In this document: piece after piece, positions 52,840-61,827 of the stretch | Layout: each line of letters starts with the position of its first letter | Position numbering within the stretch: position 1 is the first letter of the stretch | IMG/VR virus record: IMGVR_UViG_3300044673_000097 | Location: 21,380-85,379 of that record | From: a virus | DNA length: 64,000 bases | Reading direction: 5' to 3' (one strand) | Made by a program: the position numbers and the translations under genes | The notes under the pieces: generated by a model | The model's database searches: none | What the model saw: the letters and a program-made list of their open reading frames with translations, nothing else | Told to the model about the DNA's origin: nothing

Positions 52840-53901
52840 ATGGCGAACGCGATTGTGATCCCGATCGAAGACAAGTTGACCGCGCGCTACGGGGTGACGC
52901 CCGAGCAGATCGAGGCGAAGAAGGCGGCGTATGCGGCCCTGAGCTGCGACACGCCGAAAGGCTACGAGGAGACCCGGCTGGCGATTGCGGAATGTCGCAC
53001 GACCCGCGTCAACATCGAGGCCAAGCGCAAGGAGCTGAAAGCCGACGCGCTCGAATACGGGCGCAAGGTCGATGCCGTCGCCAAGTCGCTGACGGAGCTT
53101 ATCGAGGGAATCGAGGAGCCGCTGAAGGCGAAGAAGGCCGTCGTCGATGAAGCCAAGGCCCGCGCCAAGGCCGAGAAGGAAGCCGCCGAGCGTGCTGCGG
53201 TGGAGGCGAAACTTCGGGCCGAACGCGAGGCCGAAGAACAGCGTCTGGCCGCCGAACGTGAGGCACAGCGCATCGAAGCCGAACGACTGGCCGAGGAACG
53301 CCGCGCCTTCGAGGAATCGCAACGGGCAGCTCGTGAGGCCGAGGAGAAGCGCGCGGCCGAAGCACAGGCGAAACTCGACGCCGAACGCAAGGCCATCGAG
53401 GAGGCCAACCGGATCGCCCGTGAGGAACAGGCGCAACGGGAAGCCGCCGCCGCGAAGAAGCTTGCCGACGAACGCGCGGCATTCGAGGCGGTACAGGCTG
53501 CCGCGAAAGCCCACGCCGACATGCTCGCCCGCGAGGAAGCGGCGAAGCTCGCAGCCGAACGCGCCGAGATCGAACGTCAGCGAAAGGAAACGGAGCGCCT
53601 CGAAGCCGAACGCGTGGCCCGGGTCGCTGCCGAGAAGGCCGCCGAGCGTGCGCGCGTCGAAGCCGAGGAAGCCCGCGTGCGTGAGGCCGAGCGCCAGGCT
53701 GCAATCAAGGCCCGGCTCGAAGCGCTCAAGCCCGACGCGGAGAAGCTGCACGCCTTCGCGCAGGCGATTCGGAACCTGAAGGGCCCGAGCGTGAACGACG
53801 CCGAGGCCATTGCCATGGTGACCGACGCCATGGATTCGCTGGCGATGATCGCGGGGCAACTCGAATCCTTCGGCGCCACGACGGCCGAAGCGGCGGAGTG
53901 A
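52840..53901 (+). CDS. Long coiled-coil protein of the recombination module
   Basis: The 353-residue protein starts MANAIVIPIEDKLTARYGVT and is almost entirely a charged Ala/Glu/Arg coiled coil from about residue 100 to 300 (AEKEAAERAAVEAKLRAERE repeats). Globular ends lie at both sides; the C-terminal end has LHAFAQAIRNLKGPSVND. Coiled-coil proteins of this kind often precede YqaJ exonuclease genes in phages and may be structural or regulatory for recombination. Starts after an SD (GGAGGACGAC). Confidence 0.6.
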   Translation: MANAIVIPIEDKLTARYGVTPEQIEAKKAAYAALSCDTPKGYEETRLAIAECRTTRVNIEAKRKELKADALEYGRKVDAVAKSLTELIEGIEEPLKAKKAVVDEAKARAKAEKEAAERAAVEAKLRAEREAEEQRLAAEREAQRIEAERLAEERRAFEESQRAAREAEEKRAAEAQAKLDAERKAIEEANRIAREEQAQREAAAAKKLADERAAFEAVQAAAKAHADMLAREEAAKLAAERAEIERQRKETERLEAERVARVAAEKAAERARVEAEEARVREAERQAAIKARLEALKPDAEKLHAFAQAIRNLKGPSVNDAEAIAMVTDAMDSLAMIAGQLESFGATTAEAAE

Positions 53902-53909
53902 GGTAGACC

Positions 53910-54779
53910 ATGAGCCCTCTTTCACTTGCCCAGCTTGCACAGCGTTCCCAATTCCTGGGAGCCTCGGATATTCCAGCCGTCGCCGGCCTGAACCCGTGGA
54001 AGGGGCCGATCGACATCTACCTGCGCAAGACGGGGCAGGCGATTGAGGAGGACGACCCCGAGGCCGACTTCCGCAAGATGCTGGGCCACAGAATCGAGGG
54101 CCTGATCGCTGAACTGTACGCCGAGAAGATGGGCGTCGAGCTGGCCGAATGCCCGACGATCATTCACCCCGACGAGCCGTGGGCGGGATGCACGCCGGAC
54201 CGGCAGATCGTGGGGCGCGATGCGGGCGTCGAGATCAAGAACGTGGGCGCGTTGGTGGCGCACCATTGGGCGAACGATGAGCCGCCAGACTACGTGACCG
54301 CTCAGGCGCAGTACCAGATTTGGATCATGGGCTGGTCGCGCGTGGACATTGCCGCGCTGATTGGCGGGCGTGACTTTGTTGTGCATTCCGTCTTGCGCGA
54401 TGAGGAAACAATCACCATGTTGGCGGAGATTGGGAGGCGCTTCTGGCACGAGCATGTGGTGCCGAAGATCCCGCCCCCGATCGACGGTAGCAACACCTGG
54501 CGCGAGTTCCTGGCTCGCAAGTTTCCGACAAGCCGCGATGGGATGGGGCAGGCGCCCGAAGACGCCGAACGATGGGCGCGACAATACCTCGATGCGGTGG
54601 CGCAGGAGGGCGCGACGAAGGCGATGAAGTCGGAGGCCGGCAATCACCTTCGGGCCATCATCGGGGAGCTGGACGGCATCATGGGGGACGGGTGGAAGGC
54701 GACGTGGAAGGGCGAGGACGGGGCGAGGATTCTGCGAGTGAGCGAGATCAAGGCGAAGGCCAATAGGAGGGCAGCGTGA
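53910..54779 (+). CDS. YqaJ-type (lambda exonuclease-like) viral recombinase
   Basis: The 289-residue protein has FLGASDIPAVAGLNPW (residues 15-30), KMLGHRIEGLIAELYAEKMG, the catalytic VEIKNVG and the PDYVTAQAQYQIWIMGWSRV segment. These are the motifs of the YqaJ/PD-(D/E)XK exonuclease fold: GH.lE, D..... EiK and Q...y. It is paired with the next gene as an exonuclease-annealing recombination set. Confidence 0.85.
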   Translation: MSPLSLAQLAQRSQFLGASDIPAVAGLNPWKGPIDIYLRKTGQAIEEDDPEADFRKMLGHRIEGLIAELYAEKMGVELAECPTIIHPDEPWAGCTPDRQIVGRDAGVEIKNVGALVAHHWANDEPPDYVTAQAQYQIWIMGWSRVDIAALIGGRDFVVHSVLRDEETITMLAEIGRRFWHEHVVPKIPPPIDGSNTWREFLARKFPTSRDGMGQAPEDAERWARQYLDAVAQEGATKAMKSEAGNHLRAIIGELDGIMGDGWKATWKGEDGARILRVSEIKAKANRRAA

Positions 54780-55744
54780 GCAATCATTTCGACGACAACG
54801 GTGAGGTCCAGGCGCAAGGGTTCGGCGTCACGACGCTGGCAACCCGCGCAACGGAAACGGCGGCGATGGCGGTTGCCGAGCAGGCGAAGGCGGCGGTCAC
54901 TGCCCGATACATCATGGCGCTTCAGAGGCCGCGCGACATGGACAACGTGCGGACCAAGATCCTGAAGGAATGCCGGCGCCCAGGGTTCGCAGCCGTGGCG
55001 AAGTACGCGGTGCCCCGCGGCGGCAAGCGCGTGATCGGTCCGAGCATCCGATTCGCCGAGGCGGCCGTGCGCTGCATGACGAACATCCTGCCGGAGAAGA
55101 TGGTGGTCTTCGATGACGCCGATCGCCGCATCGTGCGCGTGACCGTGACCGACCTCGAAAGCAACGTGACCTATTCCGAGGACGTGGTGATCTCCAAGAC
55201 GGTCGAGCGCTCGTTCGTCAAGGATGGGATGGAGGTCCTGTCGGTTCGCGAGAACAGCTCGGGCAACAAGACGTACCTCGTTCGCGCCGGCGACGACGAC
55301 CTGCGCAACAAGGAAGCGGCGACCGTCTCGAAAGCCATTCGCGGCATGGCGCTACGACTTCTCCCCGGCGACATCCTCGACGACGCGATGGAAATGGTCG
55401 AGGCGACGTTGCGCGACCAGCACGCGAAGGACCCGGCGGCCGAGACGAAGAAGATCGCCGACGCTTTCTCGACGATCAACATCATGCCCAGCGACCTCAA
55501 GGAATTCTTGGGCTGCGAGCTCGCACAAGCGTCCCCCGCCGACATCATCGAACTGCGGCGCGTGTTCCAGGCAATCCGCGACGGCGAGACGACGTGGCGC
55601 GACGTGGTGGCGAGCAAGGTCGTCGAATCCCCGACGCCGGTCGCCACGACGATGAAAGAGAAGCTGCGGCAGAAGGCGGCGAAGGCGCCCGAGCCCGCGG
55701 CTGCGAGAGAGCCCGGGATCGATTCGGAAGGGAATCCGGTGTGA
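54776..55744 (+). CDS. Single-strand annealing/recombination candidate (partner of YqaJ exonuclease)
   Basis: A GTG at 54776 (GTGA overlap) begins the 322-residue product MSNHFDDNGEVQAQGFGVTT. The centre has QRPRDMDNVRTKILKECRRP then VAKYAVPRGGKRVIGPSIRF and AEAAVRCM, a conserved block found in phage proteins next to YqaJ exonucleases ('kRprd....r..~l..c.rp.fa..a.y..p.gg..i.GpSir~ae'). Annealing activity is inferred from context; the sequence is not clearly RecT or Erf. The C-terminus is Pro/Ala/Lys-rich. Confidence 0.6.
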   Translation: MSNHFDDNGEVQAQGFGVTTLATRATETAAMAVAEQAKAAVTARYIMALQRPRDMDNVRTKILKECRRPGFAAVAKYAVPRGGKRVIGPSIRFAEAAVRCMTNILPEKMVVFDDADRRIVRVTVTDLESNVTYSEDVVISKTVERSFVKDGMEVLSVRENSSGNKTYLVRAGDDDLRNKEAATVSKAIRGMALRLLPGDILDDAMEMVEATLRDQHAKDPAAETKKIADAFSTINIMPSDLKEFLGCELAQASPADIIELRRVFQAIRDGETTWRDVVASKVVESPTPVATTMKEKLRQKAAKAPEPAAAREPGIDSEGNPV

Positions 55745-55746
55745 CC

Positions 55747-56052
55747 ATGGCCGCGAAACGATACGACGCATTGACGGTGCGCGAGTACCAGGACAAGCAG
55801 TCAGGCGAGACGAAAGCCCGGTGGACCAAGATCGGCGTGGCGTTCGTGAGCGAGCGCGACGATTCGATCAAGGTGATGCTCGACGCCAACCCCATCGACG
55901 GCATCGTGCACCTGCGATTGCCTCGGCAGGAAGGCGACCAACCCCGCTCGAGCGGCCGGCAGCAATCGGCGTCGAGGCAGGCACCGAAGCCCGCGCCCGC
56001 CGCAAACGACGAAGGCCCCGGAGTGGACGACGACGGATCGTTGCCCTTCTGA
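55747..56052 (+). CDS. SSB-like protein with acidic C-terminal tip
   Basis: The 101-residue protein MAAKRYDALTVREYQDKQSG is a small beta-rich domain (ARWTKIGVAFVSERDDSIKV) followed by a Gln/Pro/Ser-rich linker and the tip VDDDGSLPF, resembling the acidic amphipathic SSB C-terminus (..DDDIPF). The pattern 'kIGvaf.n.dg.i.v.Ldalp..g.~~L' also occurs in small phage ssDNA-binding-like proteins. It follows the recombinase genes by 2 bases. Function is inference. Confidence 0.5.
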   Translation: MAAKRYDALTVREYQDKQSGETKARWTKIGVAFVSERDDSIKVMLDANPIDGIVHLRLPRQEGDQPRSSGRQQSASRQAPKPAPAANDEGPGVDDDGSLPF

Positions 56053-56056
56053 GGCC

Positions 56057-56497
56057 ATGATGACTTCGCCCCGCGAACGCCGAATCGTAAAGCCCTCGAA
56101 AGGCGTTGCCGGGGTCCATGACTGCGATCGGTCCTTGTGTGCATGTCCCTTTCGCTTTGGCAGCATGCGCACAAGCCACGGGTCGATGCCGTGGGCAGTC
56201 ACCATGCACCCGAGCACGCACAGCAATTCGGCTGGGGCGGGCATTCGACACCATGGCTATCCCACGGTGCCGAGCTACGGAGCGGGTGCAGTTCGGGCTC
56301 TCGGTGCGATTGCGATCCGACGCTGCTTGCGCTCGGCGTTCATGGGTCCAGACATCTCCCTTCCTCCTTCGGGCGAAGGGTCGCAATCGCAGGCCGGTCC
56401 CGGGATCATTCCCCGGGGAGTCCACCAGGCGCCGGTCGAACACCTGCACTTCGGCAGGCTGAACGGGAAGAACTGGCGCCGCAGTCTTGGAGGGTGA
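56057..56497 (+). CDS. 146-aa ORF of unusual composition in operon position
   Basis: Begins MMTSPRERRIVKPSKGVAGV 4 bases after the previous stop and ends 1 base before the next ATG, so spacing argues for a gene. The first 100 residues are Gly/Ser/His/Arg-rich with a CDRSLCACPFRFGS cluster; the last 35 (AGPGIIPRGVHQAPVEHLHF then GRLNGKNWRRSLGG) look more protein-like. It may be real or a mixed region carrying regulatory RNA. Unrecognised. Confidence 0.4.
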   Translation: MMTSPRERRIVKPSKGVAGVHDCDRSLCACPFRFGSMRTSHGSMPWAVTMHPSTHSNSAGAGIRHHGYPTVPSYGAGAVRALGAIAIRRCLRSAFMGPDISLPPSGEGSQSQAGPGIIPRGVHQAPVEHLHFGRLNGKNWRRSLGG

Positions 56498-56498
56498 G

Positions 56499-56828
56499 AT
56501 GACCGACGAATACTTGGTGAATGTGGCGAGCAAGCTGGAAGCCTCTGGGACCGACACAGACCCGTGCTGGACCGCGGTCTTGCACGTGATCCGTCGCATT
56601 CAGGAGGACCCCAACCTCGCCTATTACTGCTGCGAATTGACCCGCACGTTCGAGGTCCTGTGCATGGCTGCAGCAGCGCACGAGGGCATGCCCGTGCTCG
56701 AGGTCATGAAGGCGGTCCGCACCAATCTCCAGAACACGCTGTCTCAGCTTGAGCCGGACGTGTGCAGGATGCGAAGCCGCGTCGAGGCTCTGGAAAAGAA
56801 ACTCGAGGCAGCGGGGGTAGAGGAATGA
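56499..56828 (+). CDS. 109-aa coiled-coil-like helical protein
   Basis: MTDEYLVNVASKLEASGTDT has GGAGGG five bases upstream. Helical, with LSQLEPDVCRMRSRVEALEK at the C-terminal coil. Unrecognised. Confidence 0.55.
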   Translation: MTDEYLVNVASKLEASGTDTDPCWTAVLHVIRRIQEDPNLAYYCCELTRTFEVLCMAAAAHEGMPVLEVMKAVRTNLQNTLSQLEPDVCRMRSRVEALEKKLEAAGVEE

Positions 56829-57334
56829 ACGAGCAGGAAGTCTGGCTATCGGCTCGGAGCGCAGTGCTCCAGGCGATGATGACGACCGGGGGTTGGACCC
56901 CAGAGCACGCCCGGAGGGTGTGCAATCAGAAGGCTGACGAGGCGCTGGAGGACTTCCGTGAAAGATTCCCGCCCGCCGATCCCGGCCCCCGCGTCCCGTA
57001 TGAGGGCTGGTGCCAATTGGAGGCGATGGGGCACGAGTCGCATATCGGCTGGGTTCGTGACCTGCGCGAGACCCCAGCCAAGCTGGTCGAACTCGAGGTG
57101 CTGAAGGCCGACGGCACTCGGGGGCAGCGCAAGCGCTATGGCGCCGGGGCCATCTACTGTCTCACCGAGATCGACGAGGAATCCGCGCAGCACCTGGCGC
57201 GAGATGAAAGCAAGAACGTCTGCGCCGAGTGCAACAAGGCGTTCTGGAGTCGGCATTGGGCGCGCCTGTGCACGGAGTGCGAGTCGAAGCACGAGGCGAG
57301 CGAGGAGTGCCGGGAAGACGAGGGCATCTTCTGA
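56825..57334 (+). CDS. 169-aa protein with C-terminal zinc pair
   Basis: MNEQEVWLSARSAVLQAMMT overlaps the previous stop (ATGA). The globular middle is followed by VCAECNKAFWSRHWARLCTE then CESKHE, a Cys4 ribbon near residue 135. Precedes the cytosine methyltransferase by overlap. Unrecognised. Confidence 0.55.
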   Translation: MNEQEVWLSARSAVLQAMMTTGGWTPEHARRVCNQKADEALEDFRERFPPADPGPRVPYEGWCQLEAMGHESHIGWVRDLRETPAKLVELEVLKADGTRGQRKRYGAGAIYCLTEIDEESAQHLARDESKNVCAECNKAFWSRHWARLCTECESKHEASEECREDEGIF

Positions 57335-59628
57335 TGCGCCCGCCCGTCCTCCGCCTGTCGCTCGACGAGCTCGTCGTGGATTCCTTCGCCGGCGGGGGCG
57401 GGGCGTCCACGGGCATCGAGGCCGCGATTGGCAGGCCCGTCGATATCGCGATCAATCACAGCGCTGCAGCGATCGAGATGCACCGGCGCAATCACCCGGC
57501 CACGAAGCACTACCAGGAGGACGTGTGGCGGGTCGACCCTCGCGAGTCGTGCGGCGGGAGGCCTGTCGGATTGGCCTGGTTCAGCCCGGACTGCACCCAT
57601 TTCTCCAGGGCGAAGGGCACGCAGCCGGTACGCAAGACCATCCGCGGACTCGCCTGGGTCGTCATCCGCTGGGCCGAGGCCGTCCGCCCGCGCGTCATCA
57701 TGTTGGAGAACGTGGAGGAGTTCTGCTTCCCAGGGGACACCACGGTTCTCACCAAGCGCGGCATCGTTCCCATCGCGGACGTGCGTGTCGGCGATGAGGC
57801 GTGGACCCATAACGCCAGGTGGAAGCCGGTGACCGCCGTGGCCACGAGGAAAGCCGCGACCGTGCGCCTCAAGGGGTACGGAAACTCCATTGTGGAGACG
57901 ACTCCCAACCATCAGTTCTACGCGCGCGAGTACGCACCGAAGATCACCAAGAGTGGGAAGTTTGGTCGGCATGAACCACGGCTGCTGGAGCCGCATTGGG
58001 TGCGCGCAGATGAATTGGCCGACGTGGATGCTGCGTCCACGTACAGCGCCAACTACTCCGGCTTTGCTTGGGCGACCCCGATCGAACTGCCTCGATATTG
58101 GATGCGATTGCCGGCCGCTGTTGGGGTGGACGTAGAAGCCCCTGCGTTCTTCTACATGCTCGGTCGCTGGGTGGGTGACGGATGGATCCGGAAACGAAAG
58201 GACCGGCAGAACCTCGTTCGTATCTGCGAGGAATCCGGTTCGAAGGCTGACCTTCTAGAGGAGCGGCTCGCTGAAACAGGGCTGACGTGGCACAGGTCTC
58301 GCCACACGGAGAGCGTTGACGTGTTCGACCTGTCCGCCGAGCAGTCTCGACGCCTCCTCACGTGGCTGACCCGTCACTTCGGGCAATATGCGCACAAGAA
58401 GACGATCCCGGCCTGGCTATTCGGAGCATCGGACGCTCAACGAGAAGCCTTCATCGCCGGCTATGTCGATGCAGACGGCCATCAGCAAAGCGAGGGGCGC
58501 TGCGCCGTGGTCAGCGTGTCGCGGTGTCTGGCGGTAGGCGTTCGGCTGCTCCTGCATTCTCTTGGGCGCCTCGCAAGCATCAGCAGTATTCCAGCGCGCT
58601 CCGCCGCCAGCGTTTCTGGAGAACGCCAGATGCAGTGTCGTCAAGCGTACACCGTATCGTGGAGAAAAGGCGGCGAGCCCGACAAGGCGCACCTTTCGGA
58701 GCTTCACGCATGGGGGCGCGTGCGGGAGGTGTCTCCAGGCCGAGATTGCGTCGATGTTTTCGACATTACAGTGGCCGACGATCACAGCTTCATTGCAGAT
58801 GGTCAGGTTGTGCACAACTGCACATGGGGGCCTGTTGTCGACGGCAGGCCGGATCCCACCCGCGCCGGCAAGACGTTTCGGGCATGGTCGCGCAAGCTTC
58901 GGTCGCTCGGCTATGACGTGGAGTTCCGCACGCTCGTCGCTGCGGACTACGGCACGCCCACCACGCGACGCCGGCTGTTCATGGTCGCACGATGCGATGG
59001 GCAGGCAATCCAGTGGCCCGAGGCGACGCATGGGCGAGGGACCGGGCGGGCGTGGGTCCCGGCATCGGAGATCATTGATTGGAGTCTTCCAGCGCAGAGT
59101 GTCTACAATCGCCCGCGCCCGCTCGCTGCGGCGACCATGGCTCGGGTCGAAGAGGGAATCCGCCGGCACGTGGTGGAAGCGTTGCGGCCGATGGTGCGCC
59201 AGACCGAGCTCGGGTTCGAGGCGCCCATCATCACGAAGCATTACGGCGGCGTCATCGGACACCCGCTCGACCGCCCGCTGGGCACCGTGACGGGTCAGGA
59301 TCACCACGCGCTGACGACGGCCTTTCTGATCAAATACTATGGCACCGGCTCGACGCAGGGCGTAGACGGGCCATTGCACACCGTCACTTCGAAGGCTCGC
59401 TTTGGGCTGGTGCAAGTGTACGGGGAGCCGTACCGGATTGCCGATGCGACTATGCGGATGCTGGCGCCGTCCGAACTCTTCGCGGCGCAAGGATTCCCGC
59501 GTGGCTACCAGATGACCGGGACCAAGACGCAGCAGATCTCGCTCGCGGGGAACAGCGTTTGCCCTCAGGTCGCCGAAGCGATCGTGCGCGCCAACGTCGT
59601 CGAGAATGAGCAGAGGAGGACCGCATGA
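57334..59628 (+). CDS. C5-cytosine DNA methyltransferase interrupted by an intein
   Basis: The 764-residue product has an extein of 399 residues. It includes VDSFAGGGGASTGIEAAIG (motif I), the catalytic WFSPDCTHFSRAKG (Cys87) and LENVEEF at motif VI, with the C-terminal RPRPLAAATMARVEEGIRRH and QGFPRGYQMTGTKTQQISLA motifs. The reading is interrupted after ENVEEF (residue 130) by a 365-residue intein and resumes at Cys496. It probably modifies the phage or host genome against restriction. The ATG overlaps the previous stop (TGATG). Confidence 0.9.
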   Translation: MRPPVLRLSLDELVVDSFAGGGGASTGIEAAIGRPVDIAINHSAAAIEMHRRNHPATKHYQEDVWRVDPRESCGGRPVGLAWFSPDCTHFSRAKGTQPVRKTIRGLAWVVIRWAEAVRPRVIMLENVEEFCFPGDTTVLTKRGIVPIADVRVGDEAWTHNARWKPVTAVATRKAATVRLKGYGNSIVETTPNHQFYAREYAPKITKSGKFGRHEPRLLEPHWVRADELADVDAASTYSANYSGFAWATPIELPRYWMRLPAAVGVDVEAPAFFYMLGRWVGDGWIRKRKDRQNLVRICEESGSKADLLEERLAETGLTWHRSRHTESVDVFDLSAEQSRRLLTWLTRHFGQYAHKKTIPAWLFGASDAQREAFIAGYVDADGHQQSEGRCAVVSVSRCLAVGVRLLLHSLGRLASISSIPARSAASVSGERQMQCRQAYTVSWRKGGEPDKAHLSELHAWGRVREVSPGRDCVDVFDITVADDHSFIADGQVVHNCTWGPVVDGRPDPTRAGKTFRAWSRKLRSLGYDVEFRTLVAADYGTPTTRRRLFMVARCDGQAIQWPEATHGRGTGRAWVPASEIIDWSLPAQSVYNRPRPLAAATMARVEEGIRRHVVEALRPMVRQTELGFEAPIITKHYGGVIGHPLDRPLGTVTGQDHHALTTAFLIKYYGTGSTQGVDGPLHTVTSKARFGLVQVYGEPYRIADATMRMLAPSELFAAQGFPRGYQMTGTKTQQISLAGNSVCPQVAEAIVRANVVENEQRRTA
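57724..58818 (+). mobile_element. Intein with LAGLIDADG homing endonuclease domain
   Basis: The 365-residue insertion starts CFPGDTTVLTKRGIVPIADV (block A, Cys1), has block B TTPNHQFY, the endonuclease motifs LGRWVGDGW (about residue 276 of the precursor) and AGYVDADG (375), and ends VFDITVADDHSFIADGQVVH then N with Cys +1. All splicing residues (Cys1, block B His, penultimate His, Asn, Cys+1) appear present, so splicing is expected. It is placed in the conserved ENV motif of a methyltransferase. Confidence 0.9.
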
Positions 59629-61184
59629 CGATCAAGGGACAAGACCCGCCCCGCGAATGGGAACTCTACAAGGTGTATGACGGCGGAGGGCATGAAGAGG
59701 CGGAACCGGCCGACCTCTCCCGCGCGGGGTATGTGCCCGCGCCCGAGCGTGTCGCAGAGCCGCTCGGATACGTGCTTGCGCACCCGGACGGGGAGATATG
59801 GCACCGCAGCGACACGGACATCCGGCTGCACCGTCACGCGTCGCCGAATGGGATCCCGGTCTACACGCGCGCCCAGCCGTGCGTCGAGGCGAGCGGGGAG
59901 GCGGTGGGGTATGTGGCCGCTGCGATTATCCAGGACGCGCGCGACGGCACCCTGATTAGCGCTGGCCTGCACGGAGAGGCCGACAAGACATTCGACACGC
60001 CCCTCTACCTCCACCCCCAGCCGTGCGGGGAGTGCGTCCGTCACGCTGTCGAGATCGCGAGCAAGGACGACGTGATCGACAGGCACGCGAATCGGCTGAA
60101 CGAACTGGGGGACACGCTGCACGAGGTGCATCAGGAACTGCTCGCCGCAGTCGGCAGCGTGTCCCCGACGACGGTTGAGCTTGCCAAGTACGCGGGCTAT
60201 CGGGTGAGGGAATTGGCGGGCATGGTCGACCGGCTCACGGAGCGCTGGCAATCGGCGTGCGTCGCCCTGGATTCGGTCGGGTTGGAGGCCATGCAGATCC
60301 CGGACGGCATTCGCAAGCTCGCGATGCAGCGGGACACGCTGAAGATCGAACGCGACGCCGCCGAAAAGCAACGGCTGGAATTCGAGGCTCGCGCGAATCG
60401 AATCGAGGCGGGATCGAATGCAGCCGGTCGCCGCAAGGAAGTGGCGAAAGCGCTCGGGCTCCAGCGTTCCGGTGGTGCCGATGCACCGATCTGGCCGCTT
60501 CTCATCACGGAGATCGAGCGCCTCAAGTCGGAGCATGAATCCGCCACCGCCCGCGCGGAGAAGGCGTCGAGTGAGCACGAGGCAACGCGGCAGGCAATCC
60601 TTGACCACATCGGAGTCGGCCCGTCGCATCGTTCAGCGGACACGTGGCCTTGGTCGCGCATCGTGGAGCACGTCGGCTACCTGATTCGCCAGATGAACGC
60701 GAACCGCGAGGAAGAACAGGCGGCAATCGTCAAGTGCGTCGAATTGACAGCCCGCGCGGAGAAGGCGGAACGGGAACGGGACGACGAGCGGTCCCGCGCG
60801 GACCGGCTCGCTTCTGCCATCGAGCATTGCTGGAGCTTCCTGCGCAAGGCCACGGACCGTATGGGAATCGCAGACGCCGTGCGCGAAGTGTCGGACCGCG
60901 CCGAATCCGCCGAAGCAGAATGCGAAGACCTGCGCCCCGTGGTGGAGGCGGCGCGCACGTTCGCGGCTGCGTATGTCCGCGTGGGGCAGGACACCGAGCC
61001 GCATTCGACGAACGTGGAGACGGCGGCGCTGGTGCAGGCAGTCCGAGCGCTGGACGGCGCCGAGCCCGTGCGTGAGTGCAGGACGTGCCGGCACTATCGC
61101 ACCCCGGTGAACAAGACGCCGTGCGATTGCTGCTGCGACCACGAGCACGACATGTGGAGCCCCCGCCCGGAGGTGAAGCCGTGA
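59625..61184 (+). CDS. 519-aa coiled-coil protein with C-terminal Cys cluster (Ead/Ea22-like)
   Basis: MTIKGQDPPREWELYKVYDG is followed by a globular N-terminal part with repeated 'EPLGYVLAHPDGEIW' style segments and EAVGYVAAAII. A helical region (RAEKASSEHEATRQAILDHI) fills residues 210-440, and a CRTCRHYRTP...CDCCCDHEH cluster ends the protein. Phage Ead/Ea22-type proteins of similar size lie in accessory regions. Function unknown. ATGA overlap with the methyltransferase. Confidence 0.55.
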   Translation: MTIKGQDPPREWELYKVYDGGGHEEAEPADLSRAGYVPAPERVAEPLGYVLAHPDGEIWHRSDTDIRLHRHASPNGIPVYTRAQPCVEASGEAVGYVAAAIIQDARDGTLISAGLHGEADKTFDTPLYLHPQPCGECVRHAVEIASKDDVIDRHANRLNELGDTLHEVHQELLAAVGSVSPTTVELAKYAGYRVRELAGMVDRLTERWQSACVALDSVGLEAMQIPDGIRKLAMQRDTLKIERDAAEKQRLEFEARANRIEAGSNAAGRRKEVAKALGLQRSGGADAPIWPLLITEIERLKSEHESATARAEKASSEHEATRQAILDHIGVGPSHRSADTWPWSRIVEHVGYLIRQMNANREEEQAAIVKCVELTARAEKAERERDDERSRADRLASAIEHCWSFLRKATDRMGIADAVREVSDRAESAEAECEDLRPVVEAARTFAAAYVRVGQDTEPHSTNVETAALVQAVRALDGAEPVRECRTCRHYRTPVNKTPCDCCCDHEHDMWSPRPEVKP

Positions 61185-61483
61185 GCGGGCTTATGGATCC
61201 CACGACGCGAGCTGGCCACCGTTGGCTCAACGCCACAATGCACGCGCTTTGCAGCCAGAAGATCGGGCACTTCACCTGCGGGATGTGGCTCGCCCGCGAT
61301 TCGTGGCGCGCGCGGAACATCGTCAACCGAAACGCGGTCAGGCTGCAGAAAGAGCGTGCTGATGCAGCCCTCGCCCGCGTGGCGGAGTTGGAGGGGGAGG
61401 TTGCCCTGTATCACAAGCGTGTCGAGGAACTGGAGCGCAGCGAGGCGGCCCTCGCGCGAGCGCTGAAGGGAGCGGGACGATGA
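61181..61483 (+). CDS. 100-aa coiled-coil protein
   Basis: A GTG start at 61181 (GTGA overlap, SD GGAGGTG) gives VSGLMDPTTRAGHRWLNATM and a C-terminal coiled coil (VAELEGEVALYHKRVEELER). Unrecognised. Confidence 0.5.
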   Translation: MSGLMDPTTRAGHRWLNATMHALCSQKIGHFTCGMWLARDSWRARNIVNRNAVRLQKERADAALARVAELEGEVALYHKRVEELERSEAALARALKGAGR

Positions 61484-61827
61484 CACCGAAGGAGATTGCG
61501 GAAGCCTACACTGGTGCTTGGGCGATTCGTGGCTCTGAACTCGACGCACGAGATGTACTAGCCCTCGCCCGCGCCTATCTCGACCTGCTCGCGGCATCGG
61601 AGCAGGCCCGCACCGAAGGCTACCGCGCCGGGGTGGAGGCGGGGACGCAGAGGGCGATTGCTGCGTGCGAGGCGTACTCCGACCGATATCGCGACGTTGT
61701 CAGGAAAGGGCTGCCACAGCACGGATACGACGCAACGACGGCGTGGGGTGCAGCGGAGGATATCGCCGCCGCCCTCCGTGCCCCAGCAGACTCAGATTCC
61801 GGCGAGAGCCGGGGAAAGCAGGGATAG
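61480..61827 (+). CDS. 115-aa helical protein
   Basis: MTPKEIAEAYTGAWAIRGSE continues with helical LARAYLDLLAASEQARTEGY and an acidic end. ATGA overlap with the previous gene. Unrecognised. Confidence 0.5.
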   Translation: MTPKEIAEAYTGAWAIRGSELDARDVLALARAYLDLLAASEQARTEGYRAGVEAGTQRAIAACEAYSDRYRDVVRKGLPQHGYDATTAWGAAEDIAAALRAPADSDSGESRGKQG

